Positions 17,873 to 25,198 of a DNA stretch of 64,000 nucleotides are shown here, in pieces (positions within the stretch are counted from its first letter, which is position 1; every line of letters starts with the position of its first letter). The translations under genes were made by a program, and so were the position numbers. Source of the DNA: Nonomuraea indica (GTDB lineage Bacteria > Actinomycetota > Actinomycetes > Streptosporangiales > Streptosporangiaceae); contig NZ_KZ559485.1 of NCBI RefSeq assembly GCF_002850745.1, positions 28,547-92,546 on the forward strand, given 5' to 3'. The notes under the pieces were generated by a model. The model was given only the letters and a program-made list of their open reading frames with translations. It ran no database searches and was not told the origin of the DNA.

Positions 17873-18165
17873 CCTGCTGGCCGGCGTGGACAGCACCGTC
17901 ACTGGCTGTTGCGTGCGCGTGCGTCGCGTGCTGCCCCCCGGGTGCGTTGCCGGTGAGATGCGGCTCTTCCGCAGTGACGTGTCGATCTGCCTTGCCATCG
18001 TGATGCGACGGCCGCGCCATGTGGGCACTTCCGGTGCCGTAGCCGTGGGGGGACGTACGGCGGCGGGAGTAGCGCGAACCGTCTTCGGTCGTACGACGAC
18101 GGCGGCCGGCACGGGCGGCACGATCGGGACCGCGATCGCACACCACCCGTCGAAGGGCACGATCC

Positions 18166-19170
18166 ATGCCGTCATTGGTACGCCACGTCATCCCCGTTTC
18201 CCCGAACCGCGCCCATGGCCTGGTGGCCGAGGTCTACGCACAGGTCAACGCCGAGTTCAGCAGCATCGGCCCGGCCGTGATGATGATGTCCCCGTCCCCT
18301 GAGCTGATGGCGGCCGGCTGGTCGCTGATGCGCGAGGCCCAGCTGGCCGGCGGTGTCCCGGCACTGGACAAGGCCCTGGTGGCACTGGGCGTGGCCCAGG
18401 CCAACGACCTGGAGTACGACGTCCAGGCCTTCCTGGCCGTGCTGCGCCTCCTCGGGCGGCCGGACCTCGCCGACGCCGTCGAGCGTGGCGGCCGGCCTGC
18501 CGATCCGAGCCAGGCGGCCCTGCTCCGCTGGGCGGTCGCCACCGGAGGTGACCAGGTGGAGGCGCCGTTCTCCGGCGACGGCACCGCCGAGTATGTCGGT
18601 ACGGCGCTGTTCACGCACTTCATCAACCGGGTGGCGGCGGCCATGCTGCCCGCCGGGCTCACCCCGGGCAGCATGGCCGCCGACGACGAACCGCCGTTCG
18701 AGGGCGCCCCGGTCCTGCGTGACCTGGACCAGGACCTGCGCCCGGGTGCCACCCTGCCGCTGTTGGACGGGCTGCCTGCGGGCAAGGAGCCGGCGTGGGC
18801 CGGCGGCCTGCCGATCGGCACGGCGTACGCCGCCCTCGCCGCCACCGCCGCGCAGGGCGCCGGGCTGCTCACGTCCGCCACCGCGCGGGCGGTGGCCACG
18901 ACGATGGCCGAGCACCGCGGCCGCCGCCGCGCCGCCGGTGACTGGGTGGACCGGCCGCTGACGGCGCTGACGGAGCAGGAGCGAGCGGGGGCGAAGGTGG
19001 CGATCCTGGCGGGGCTGGCGCCCGAGGCGGTGACCGACGAACAGGTCGCCGCCTGGCGCGCGACCGACCGGCGCCTCAGCGACCACTGCACAGTGTTCCT
19101 GCTGGCCTACGGCGCCATGGCCGCCGTCAGCCACATCGAGGCCGACATCACCGCCGCACTCGCCGCGTAG
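18166..19170 (+). CDS. AhpD-fold (carboxymuconolactone-decarboxylase-like) protein lacking the catalytic cysteines
   Basis: A 334-residue all-alpha protein. Its N-terminal part (SLVRHVIPVSPNRAHGLVAE, MMSPSPELMAAGWSLMREA) matches AhpD-like alkylhydroperoxidase proteins of actinobacteria. The active-site block that normally reads AANxCPYCVxAH is here QANDLEYDVQAF: both cysteines (positions 82 and 85) and the later His (89) are replaced. The fold is probably kept, but peroxidase chemistry is not possible in the known way. The 293 bp upstream shows only the ribosome site and no recognisable gene. An NTF2-like gene follows 61 bp later. The role is unknown; ligand binding or a scaffold is a guess. 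Confidence 0.6.
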   Translation: MPSLVRHVIPVSPNRAHGLVAEVYAQVNAEFSSIGPAVMMMSPSPELMAAGWSLMREAQLAGGVPALDKALVALGVAQANDLEYDVQAFLAVLRLLGRPDLADAVERGGRPADPSQAALLRWAVATGGDQVEAPFSGDGTAEYVGTALFTHFINRVAAAMLPAGLTPGSMAADDEPPFEGAPVLRDLDQDLRPGATLPLLDGLPAGKEPAWAGGLPIGTAYAALAATAAQGAGLLTSATARAVATTMAEHRGRRRAAGDWVDRPLTALTEQERAGAKVAILAGLAPEAVTDEQVAAWRATDRRLSDHCTVFLLAYGAMAAVSHIEADITAALAA

Positions 19171-19231
19171 GAACGCTCGACGGCGCGTCGGGTACGTCCG
19201 AACATCGACCTTCTCCCACCAAGGAAGCATC

Positions 19232-19639
19232 ATGGGCATCAATTCCGAGCGTGACCTCGCCGACTTTCTGATCACTTACACCCGGGACATGGCTGCCTCC
19301 GACGAGGACCCCGGCGCGATCCTCGACCGCTACTTCGTCCCGGACTTCGAGTACCGCAACGACGGGCTCGTGATCGACCGGCAGCGCATGATCGATCACG
19401 TCCGCCCTGTCCGCAGGAACGTCGACAAAGAGGCGCTGGCCTCCGACGAGTGGGCCGGTGCCGAGATCCACGAGGCGCTGGTCTCGGGCGACCGGATCGC
19501 CGCCCGGTGGACCCTGCGCACCAGGTTGCGCAGGGGCAGGACCTTCGTGGCGGAGATCTACATGTTCGGCCGGCTGGCGCCGGACGGCCGGATCCGCCGG
19601 ATCGACCAGATCAGCAGGCGGGTGGAAGAACCGGAATGA
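19232..19639 (+). CDS. NTF2/SnoaL-like protein
   Basis: A 135-residue cone-shaped NTF2-like fold protein (SnoaL_2 type). Features are an N-terminal helix pair, DRYFVPDFEYRNDGLVI, and the C-terminal sheet RTFVAEIYMFGRLAPDGRI. Such proteins act as small isomerases, cyclases or hydrolases, or as binding proteins, in secondary metabolism. GAAGC precedes ATG 19232. It lies behind the AhpD-like gene on the same strand and may be co-transcribed with it. No catalytic residues can be assigned. Confidence 0.75.
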   Translation: MGINSERDLADFLITYTRDMAASDEDPGAILDRYFVPDFEYRNDGLVIDRQRMIDHVRPVRRNVDKEALASDEWAGAEIHEALVSGDRIAARWTLRTRLRRGRTFVAEIYMFGRLAPDGRIRRIDQISRRVEEPE

Positions 19640-19701
19640 TCGAGGCGGCCGAATGGTGATGCCGCAGGCACCGGCTTCGTGCCGCACCCCGGTGCTCTGA
19701 T

Positions 19702-19721
19702 TGAACGAAAGTATTCGTTCA
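19702..19721. promoter_or_regulatory. Perfect palindrome upstream of the DeoR/LacI hybrid regulator
   Basis: TGAACGAA-AGTA-TTCGTTCA has 8-bp perfect arms and lies 53 bp upstream of the regulator start codon. It is probably the operator for autoregulation. A related TTCATTTCG half lies near 20862, before the transporter operon. Confidence 0.6.
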
Positions 19722-19773
19722 CAATCGAAAGCGCTGCCGCTAGGATTGCTCCATCGAGCCAGAAGGAGCCGCC

Positions 19774-20808
19774 GTGTTCGCCGAGCAACGCCATGAACTA
19801 ATCCTGCATGAGGTGCGCGAGCGCGGCTCGGTCCGCCTGGCCGAACTGGTCGACCGGCTGAACGTCTCCATGGTCACCCTGCGCAGGGACGTCGAGCAGC
19901 TCGCGGCGCAGGGGCTCGTCAAGCGCGTACACGGGGGCATCACCAGGCCGGACACCGTGCCGGAGGCCTCCCCGAGGCGCTCGCTGGCCATCGGCATGCT
20001 GGTCCCCTCGGCCTCCTACTACTTCCCCGCCGTCATCAGGGGGGCCCGCGAGCGGGCGGAGCGGCTGGGGGCGCGGCTGGTGCTGGGCGTCTCCTGCTAT
20101 GACGACGACGAGGACCGCACGCAGGTCAAACAGCTCGTGGACGGCGGCATCGAGGGGCTGCTGCTGACGCCCAGCAGACAGCCCGACGCCTCGCACGAAG
20201 CCTGGCTGGCGGAGCTGGAGGTGCCGGCGGTGCTGGTCGAGCGGCGGGCCGAGCTGGGCGGCCCGGCCTCGCTGCTGGACGCAGCGGCCTCCCACCACGC
20301 CCATGGCGCCTACCTCGGCACCAGCCACCTGGCCGGGCTCGGCCACCGGAGGCTGGCCATGGTGTCGCGGGTCAGCCCGACGGCCCCGCGGGTGCGCCAC
20401 GGGTTCGTCTCCGCCGTGCGCGACCTGGGGCTGGAGGAGCCGGCGCACCTGGGCATGGCGCAGGAGGGGCCCACCCGTGAGCAGGTGGCCGAGGTGGTGG
20501 CGGCCATCAGGGGCGGCGTCACGGCGCTGCTCGTGCACAACGACGAGGACACGCTCCTGCTGGTGCAGCACCTGCGGGCGGCCGGGGTGCGGATCCCGGG
20601 CGAGGTGTCGATCGTGGCCTACGACGACGAGGTCGCGGCGCTGAGCGACCCGCCGTTGACAGCTGTCGCGCCGCCCAAGAGAGCGGTCGGGCAGTGCGCC
20701 GTCGACCTGCTGGTCAGCCGGATCGAGGAGGGGCCCGAGTATCCGGCCCGCCAGGTCGAACTGCTGCCCGAGCTGCGCGTCCGGGAGTCCACGACCGCCC
20801 TGCGCTGA
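19774..20808 (+). CDS. DeoR/LacI hybrid transcriptional regulator
   Basis: A 344-residue sugar-type regulator. Residues 1-57 form a DeoR-like winged HTH (ILHEVRERGSVRLAELVDRL, NVSMVTLRRDVEQLAAQGLV, then KRVHGG). Residues about 68-340 form a LacI-type periplasmic-binding-protein domain with IEGLLLTPSRQP, ALLVHNDEDTLLL and VSIVAYDDEVAALSDPPLTA. GTG 19774 follows AGAAGGAG. Directly downstream are a sugar ABC importer and a beta-galactosidase, so it likely senses a sugar and controls that operon. A perfect palindrome stands upstream of it. Confidence 0.88.
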   Translation: MFAEQRHELILHEVRERGSVRLAELVDRLNVSMVTLRRDVEQLAAQGLVKRVHGGITRPDTVPEASPRRSLAIGMLVPSASYYFPAVIRGARERAERLGARLVLGVSCYDDDEDRTQVKQLVDGGIEGLLLTPSRQPDASHEAWLAELEVPAVLVERRAELGGPASLLDAAASHHAHGAYLGTSHLAGLGHRRLAMVSRVSPTAPRVRHGFVSAVRDLGLEEPAHLGMAQEGPTREQVAEVVAAIRGGVTALLVHNDEDTLLLVQHLRAAGVRIPGEVSIVAYDDEVAALSDPPLTAVAPPKRAVGQCAVDLLVSRIEEGPEYPARQVELLPELRVRESTTALR

Positions 20809-20861
20809 CGCCCCGGCCGGCCCTCGCCGAGCGCGCGTTCCAGGGCGCGGCGGTTTACGCG

Positions 20862-20950
20862 TTCATTTCGTTACTGATCGATTTGCCCTCCGACCCTAGA
20901 CAGACGATCGAGTATGAGCGAATGATACTGTCTCGATCGATCTCGATCGA
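20862..20950. promoter_or_regulatory. Transporter-operon control region with tandem TCTCGATCGA
   Basis: TCTCGATCGA is present twice in direct succession (20931-20940 and 20941-20950), just before the GAGGAG ribosome site of the binding-protein gene. Upstream of it AGTAT-N9-ATACT (about 20911-20929) forms an inverted repeat. The AT-rich 20850-20930 stretch probably holds the promoter. These are candidate operator elements for the hybrid regulator. Confidence 0.45.
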
Positions 20951-20970
20951 AGCGCGATGAGGAGCAATCG

Positions 20971-22281
20971 ATGGGACGCAAGAGTGCCGGCATCGCCGGA
21001 GTCCTGGCCGCCGTGAGCCTGTTCGCCGCCGCGTGCGGTGGCGGAGAGCAGGCACAGCAGCAGGCGGGACAGGCGGGCAAGCCCGTCCAGGTGACGTTCT
21101 GGGGCTGGGCCAAGGGCACCCAGGAGGTCGTGGACGCCTTCAACAAGACGCACAAGGACGTCCAGATCACCTACGAGGAGATCCCCTCCGGCAACGCGGG
21201 CGGCTACGCGAAGTTCTCCAACGCCGTCAAGGCGGGCAACGCGCCCGACGTCATGTCCGTGGAGTACCCGCAACTGCCCGACTTCGTGAACCAGGGCGCG
21301 CTGCAGGACCTCTCCTCCGAGGTCGCCGACGTCAAGTCCGCGTACCCGGCCAGCGTCTTCAGCCTCGTGGAGCTCGGCGGCAAGGCGTGGGCGCTGCCCA
21401 TGGACGCCGCCCCCCAGGTGTTCTTCTACCGCAAGGACCTGTTCGACAAGCACGCCATCGAGGTGCCGAAGACCTGGGACGACTTCAGGAAAGCCGCCGA
21501 GAAGGTGAAGAAGGCCGACGGCGAGGCGCGCATCGCGACGTTCTTCCCCGACGACCCGAGCGTTCTGGCCGCGCTGTCGTGGCAGGCCGGCGGCAGGTGG
21601 TTCGGCACCGAGGGCGACGCCTGGAAGGTGACGATCAACGACGCGCCCAGCAAGAAGGTCGCCGAGTACTGGCAGAGCCTGGTCAAGGACGACCTGGTGA
21701 AGGTGCAGCCGTCCTTCAGCCAGGAGTGGAACGCCGCCTTCGAGGACGACACGCTCTGGGGCTACGTCGGCGCCAACTGGGGCGCGGGCGTCATGAAGGG
21801 CAACCACGCCGGCCAGGCCGGCAAGTGGGCCATCGCCCCCGTCCCCCACTGGGGCACCCCCGCGAGCGGGATGCTCGGCGGCACCACGTTCGGCGTGAGC
21901 AAGGGGTCGAAGAACACCAAGGCGGCCGTCGAGGTCATCAAGTGGCTGACCGGCTCGAAGGAGGCGTGGACCGCCCGCCTGTCCTCCGGAACCTCCAGCG
22001 GCTTCCCGGCCGTCGCCGATCTCGTGCCGGTCGCGGCCAAGAGCTTCGACGCCGGCTTCTACAAGGACCAGGACATCTACGCGCTGTTCTCCGAGGCGTA
22101 CCGGAGCATCCAGCCCGGCTGGACGTGGGGGCCGAGCATGGTGCAGACGCTGACCGCGTTCAAGGACGCGCTCGGCAAGGTCGGCGCCGGCCAGACCACG
22201 ATCCCGGCCGTGCTCGACACGGTTCAGACGGCCACGGTCGAGGAGATCAAGGGTCGCGGGCTGAACGTCGCCCAGCAGTAG
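20971..22281 (+). CDS. Sugar ABC importer, substrate-binding lipoprotein
   Basis: A 436-residue extracellular solute-binding protein of family 1 (carbohydrate uptake CUT1 type). The signal peptide (MGRKSAGIAGVLAAVSLFAA) ends in a lipobox with the lipidated Cys at about residue 22 (AAACGGG). Later blocks such as NAVKAGNAPDVMSVEYPQLP and MLGGTTFGVSKGSKN are typical. It is anchored outside the cell membrane and passes sugar to the two permeases encoded next. The linked GH35 gene hints at galactosides or galactose-containing oligosaccharides. Confidence 0.92.
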   Translation: MGRKSAGIAGVLAAVSLFAAACGGGEQAQQQAGQAGKPVQVTFWGWAKGTQEVVDAFNKTHKDVQITYEEIPSGNAGGYAKFSNAVKAGNAPDVMSVEYPQLPDFVNQGALQDLSSEVADVKSAYPASVFSLVELGGKAWALPMDAAPQVFFYRKDLFDKHAIEVPKTWDDFRKAAEKVKKADGEARIATFFPDDPSVLAALSWQAGGRWFGTEGDAWKVTINDAPSKKVAEYWQSLVKDDLVKVQPSFSQEWNAAFEDDTLWGYVGANWGAGVMKGNHAGQAGKWAIAPVPHWGTPASGMLGGTTFGVSKGSKNTKAAVEVIKWLTGSKEAWTARLSSGTSSGFPAVADLVPVAAKSFDAGFYKDQDIYALFSEAYRSIQPGWTWGPSMVQTLTAFKDALGKVGAGQTTIPAVLDTVQTATVEEIKGRGLNVAQQ

Positions 22282-22289
22282 GCGCGGAG

Positions 22290-23198
22290 ATGACGACCAC
22301 CACTGTGGAGACACGGGCGCGGGCGGACGGCGGGGACGCGTGGCGCAGGCGCGGCGCGATCCTGCTGTTCGTCGGGCCGTTCTTCGCGCTGTTCCTGGCG
22401 GTCATCGTGGCGCCGCTGGCGTACGCGGTGTACCTCAGCCTGTTCGCCGAGAAGTCGTCGGGGCTGGGGTTCGGCGGCGCGGAGACCGTTTTCGTCGGGC
22501 TCGGCAACTACCTCGACACGCTGAAGGACCGGGCGTTCACCGACGGCTTCCTGGTGATCCTCGGGTACTGCGTGCTGTACATCCCGCTGATGATCGGCGG
22601 GGCGCTCACGCTGGCGCTGCTGCTGGACTCGGGGCTGGCCAGGTTCGGCAGGTTCTTCCAGGCCGCGCTGTTCATGCCGCACATCGTGCCGGGCGTCATC
22701 GCCGGGCTGATCTGGCTCTATCTGTACCTTCCGGGCATCAGCCCGATCGTGGACCTGCTGGGCGAGGCCGACTTCCTGGACGGCCGCAACGTCCTCGGCG
22801 CGGTGGTCAACATCGCGCTGTGGGAGTGGATCGGCTACAACATGATCATCTACTTCGCCGCGTTGCAGGCCATCCCCGCCGAGGTGGTCGAAGCCGCCCG
22901 GATGGACGGCGCGGGCACGGCGCGGATCGCGTGGAGCGTCAAGATCCCCATGATCCGCGGCGCGGTGGTCACCACGGTGCTGTTCACGATCATCGGCTCG
23001 TTGCAGCTGTTCACCGAGCCGACCGTGCTGGACAACGTCAGCGACGGCATCGTCAGCACCTGGACGCCCAACATGTACGCCTATAACCAGGCGTTCGGCA
23101 ACAACGACATCGGGCAGGCCGGCGCCGCGTCGATCCTGCTCGCGCTGCTCGCGGCCGTGTTGTCGTACGCCGTCACGAAGTGGGGTAACCGGCGATGA
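22290..23198 (+). CDS. Sugar ABC importer permease 1 (MalF-type)
   Basis: A 302-residue inner-membrane permease with six predicted helices. The EAA loop that docks the ATPase reads EVVEAARMDGAGTARIAWSV. ATG 22290 lies nine bases after the binding-protein stop, behind GCGGAG. The open frame continues far upstream, but that stretch is antisense-like noise over the binding-protein gene. It pairs with the next permease; no ATPase gene is present, so a shared MsiK-type ATPase encoded elsewhere is expected. Confidence 0.92.
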   Translation: MTTTTVETRARADGGDAWRRRGAILLFVGPFFALFLAVIVAPLAYAVYLSLFAEKSSGLGFGGAETVFVGLGNYLDTLKDRAFTDGFLVILGYCVLYIPLMIGGALTLALLLDSGLARFGRFFQAALFMPHIVPGVIAGLIWLYLYLPGISPIVDLLGEADFLDGRNVLGAVVNIALWEWIGYNMIIYFAALQAIPAEVVEAARMDGAGTARIAWSVKIPMIRGAVVTTVLFTIIGSLQLFTEPTVLDNVSDGIVSTWTPNMYAYNQAFGNNDIGQAGAASILLALLAAVLSYAVTKWGNRR

Positions 23199-24028
23199 GG
23201 TGGATGTCGCGCACGGCGGTCAACACCCTGCTCGTCCTTTCCGCCCTCTACACACTGCTGCCGCTGAGCTGGCTGCTGTTCGCCGCCACCAAGTCGCTGC
23301 CCGACCTGTACGCGACGCCCGGGTTCGCCTTCGGCGAGTTCAACCTGCTCGCCAACGTCGAGTCCGTACTGCGCGAGGGCGACGGGGTGTTCCTCCGCTG
23401 GTACCTCAACAGCGTGCTGTACGCGGGCGTGGGCGCGGCGGTGAGCTCGCTGATCACGGTCGCCTGTGGGTACGCCTTCGACAAGTACCACTGGCTCGGC
23501 AAGGAGAAGATGTTCGGCGCGGTGCTGCTCGGCGTGCTCGTCCCGACGACGGCCACCGCGGTGCCGCTCTACCTGCTGGCCTCGCGGACCGGGCTGGTCA
23601 ACACGTTCTGGTCGGTGTTCGTGCCGGTCCTGGTGCACCCGTTCGGCGTCTACCTGGCCCGCGTGCTGTCGGCCGGGTACGTGCCCGGCGAGGTGCTGGA
23701 GGCGGCGAGGTCGGACGGCGCGGGCGAGCTGCGGACGTTCGCGTCGGTGGCGATGCCGATGCTGCTGCCCGCCTACGTGACGATCTTCCTGTTCCAGTTC
23801 ACCGCCATCTGGAACAACTTCTTCCTGCCCCTGGTCATGCTGAACGACCAGAACCTCTACCCGCTGAGCCTGGGCCTGTTCGCCTGGGAGAAGCAGGGCA
23901 ACGCCTTCCCCGAGTTCCACGGCCTCGTGATCACCGGGTCTCTGCTGTCGGTGGTGCCGCTGCTGGTGGCGTTCCTGTTCCTGCAGCGGTTCTGGAAGGC
24001 CGGGATGACGGCGGGCAGCGTCAAGTGA
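23195..24028 (+). CDS. Sugar ABC importer permease 2 (MalG-type)
   Basis: A 277-residue permease with six helices. Its EAA loop reads EVLEAARSDGAGELRTFASV, and the C-terminus FLFLQRFWKAGMTAGSVK is typical of MalG-type partners. The ATG overlaps the preceding permease stop (ATGA), showing translational coupling. With the preceding genes it forms one CUT1 importer. Confidence 0.92.
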   Translation: MRWMSRTAVNTLLVLSALYTLLPLSWLLFAATKSLPDLYATPGFAFGEFNLLANVESVLREGDGVFLRWYLNSVLYAGVGAAVSSLITVACGYAFDKYHWLGKEKMFGAVLLGVLVPTTATAVPLYLLASRTGLVNTFWSVFVPVLVHPFGVYLARVLSAGYVPGEVLEAARSDGAGELRTFASVAMPMLLPAYVTIFLFQFTAIWNNFFLPLVMLNDQNLYPLSLGLFAWEKQGNAFPEFHGLVITGSLLSVVPLLVAFLFLQRFWKAGMTAGSVK

Positions 24029-24048
24029 GCGAAGACCGGGGGAAGACC

Positions 24049-25026
24049 ATGACAAGGCCCGCGACCGTCGTCGCCATGAGCGCCCAGGTCGCCGAGCGGA
24101 TCGTCCGGGGGGCGGTGCGCGGCCGGCTGGCCCGGATCGCCGACGTCCACCAGATCGTCGACGACTTCGCCCGCGCGGACCTGTCGCGCACGGAGGTCCT
24201 GTTCACCTCCTGGGGCTGCCCGCCCGTCACCGCCGAGGTGCTGGACCGGGCGCCCGGTCTGCGCGCCATCGTGCACGCGGCCGGCTCGGTCAAGCACCAC
24301 GTCACCGACGCCTGCTGGCGGCGCGGCATCGCGGTGTCCTCGGCGGCGGCGGCCAACGCCGAGCCGGTCGCCGAGTTCACGCTCGCGGCGATCCTGTTCG
24401 CCAACAAGCGGGTGATCGACATCGCCCGTGCCTACCGGGCGGCAAGAACCAGCGACGACTGGGAGGCCCGCTTCCCGGGCTTCGGCAACTACCGGCGCAC
24501 GATCGGGGTGGTCGGCGCGTCCAGGATCGGGCGGCGGGTGATCGAGCTGCTGCAGCCGTTCGCCTTCGAGGTGCTGGTCAGCGATCCGTACCTGGAGGAG
24601 GACCTCGGCGCGCGCCGGGTCGGCCTCGACGAGCTCGTGGCCGTCTCCGACGTGGTCAGCCTGCACGCGCCCGACCTGCCGGAGACCCGCCACCTGATGC
24701 ACGCCGGACGGCTGGCGGCCATGCGCGACGGCGCGACGCTCATCAACACCGCGCGGGCGGCCCTGGTCGACCAGGCCGCGCTCACCGCCGAGCTGGCCTC
24801 CGGACGGCTGTACGCGGTGCTCGACCACACCGAGCCCGAGTTCCTCCCTCCCGGATCGCCGCTGTACGACCTGCCGAACGTCCTCGTCACCCCGCACATC
24901 GCCGGCTCCCTGGGCGGCGAGCTGACCCGCATGGCGGATCTCGCGCTCGACGAACTGTCCCGTTACGCGCGGGGGCTGCCGTTCGAGCATCCGGTCGAGC
25001 CGGACACCTTGTCGATCTCCGCCTGA
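24049..25026 (+). CDS. D-2-hydroxyacid dehydrogenase family protein
   Basis: A 325-residue NAD-dependent dehydrogenase. The Rossmann motif is GVVGASRIGRRVIELL, with the cofactor-specific Asp in LVSDPY. The catalytic Arg lies in INTARAALVDQAAL; the Glu/His pair region reads TEPEFLPPGSPLYDLPNVLV, then TPHIAGS, with the His present. A GTG at 24025 overlapping the permease stop would add eight residues, but GGGGGAAG before ATG 24049 favours the shorter form. It lies inside the sugar operon, so it may act on a sugar acid or ketose derivative; the reaction is unproven. Confidence 0.8.
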   Translation: MTRPATVVAMSAQVAERIVRGAVRGRLARIADVHQIVDDFARADLSRTEVLFTSWGCPPVTAEVLDRAPGLRAIVHAAGSVKHHVTDACWRRGIAVSSAAAANAEPVAEFTLAAILFANKRVIDIARAYRAARTSDDWEARFPGFGNYRRTIGVVGASRIGRRVIELLQPFAFEVLVSDPYLEEDLGARRVGLDELVAVSDVVSLHAPDLPETRHLMHAGRLAAMRDGATLINTARAALVDQAALTAELASGRLYAVLDHTEPEFLPPGSPLYDLPNVLVTPHIAGSLGGELTRMADLALDELSRYARGLPFEHPVEPDTLSISA

Positions 25027-25061
25027 CGCCCGCGACCCTGGACTCCCCCAAGAGAGGAAAC

Positions 25062-25196
25062 ATGCGCCTTCATCGACGCCTGGCCGCGCTCGCGGCCGCG
25101 CCGGTGGCGAGCGGCCTCATGGCCGTTCCCACCCAGGACACGTTCCGCGCCGGTACGGTCCGCGTGGGCCGCCCCGGAACCGGTCGGGGCAGGTAG
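25062..25196 (+). pseudogene. 44-codon secreted-protein-like ORF, probable remnant
   Basis: ATG 25062 follows a clear ribosome site (AGAGAGGAAAC) and begins a signal-like peptide: charged RLHRR, then LAALAAAPVASGLMAVP. It reads TQDTFRAGTVRVGRPGTGRG and stops with TAG two bases before the GH35 start. It looks like the beginning of an exported enzyme whose body was lost, joined to the beta-galactosidase gene. Function as a leader peptide for GH35 translation is the alternative. Confidence 0.4.
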
Positions 25197-25198
25197 CG

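Noticed and set aside
17873..18165. Possible gene in the 293-bp gap before the AhpD-like gene
   Set aside because: Frames on both strands are short or Arg/Thr-rich without ribosome sites or known motifs. I see only the ribosome site of the next gene.
16634..18175. A 513-codon minus-strand frame opposite the flavin reductase
   Set aside because: No motif, repetitive Ala/Gly/Val composition, and it covers a clear plus-strand FAD enzyme.
23200..24048. Open frame in front of the 2-hydroxyacid dehydrogenase
   Set aside because: It lies in another frame of the permease 2 gene; the permease is strongly supported.
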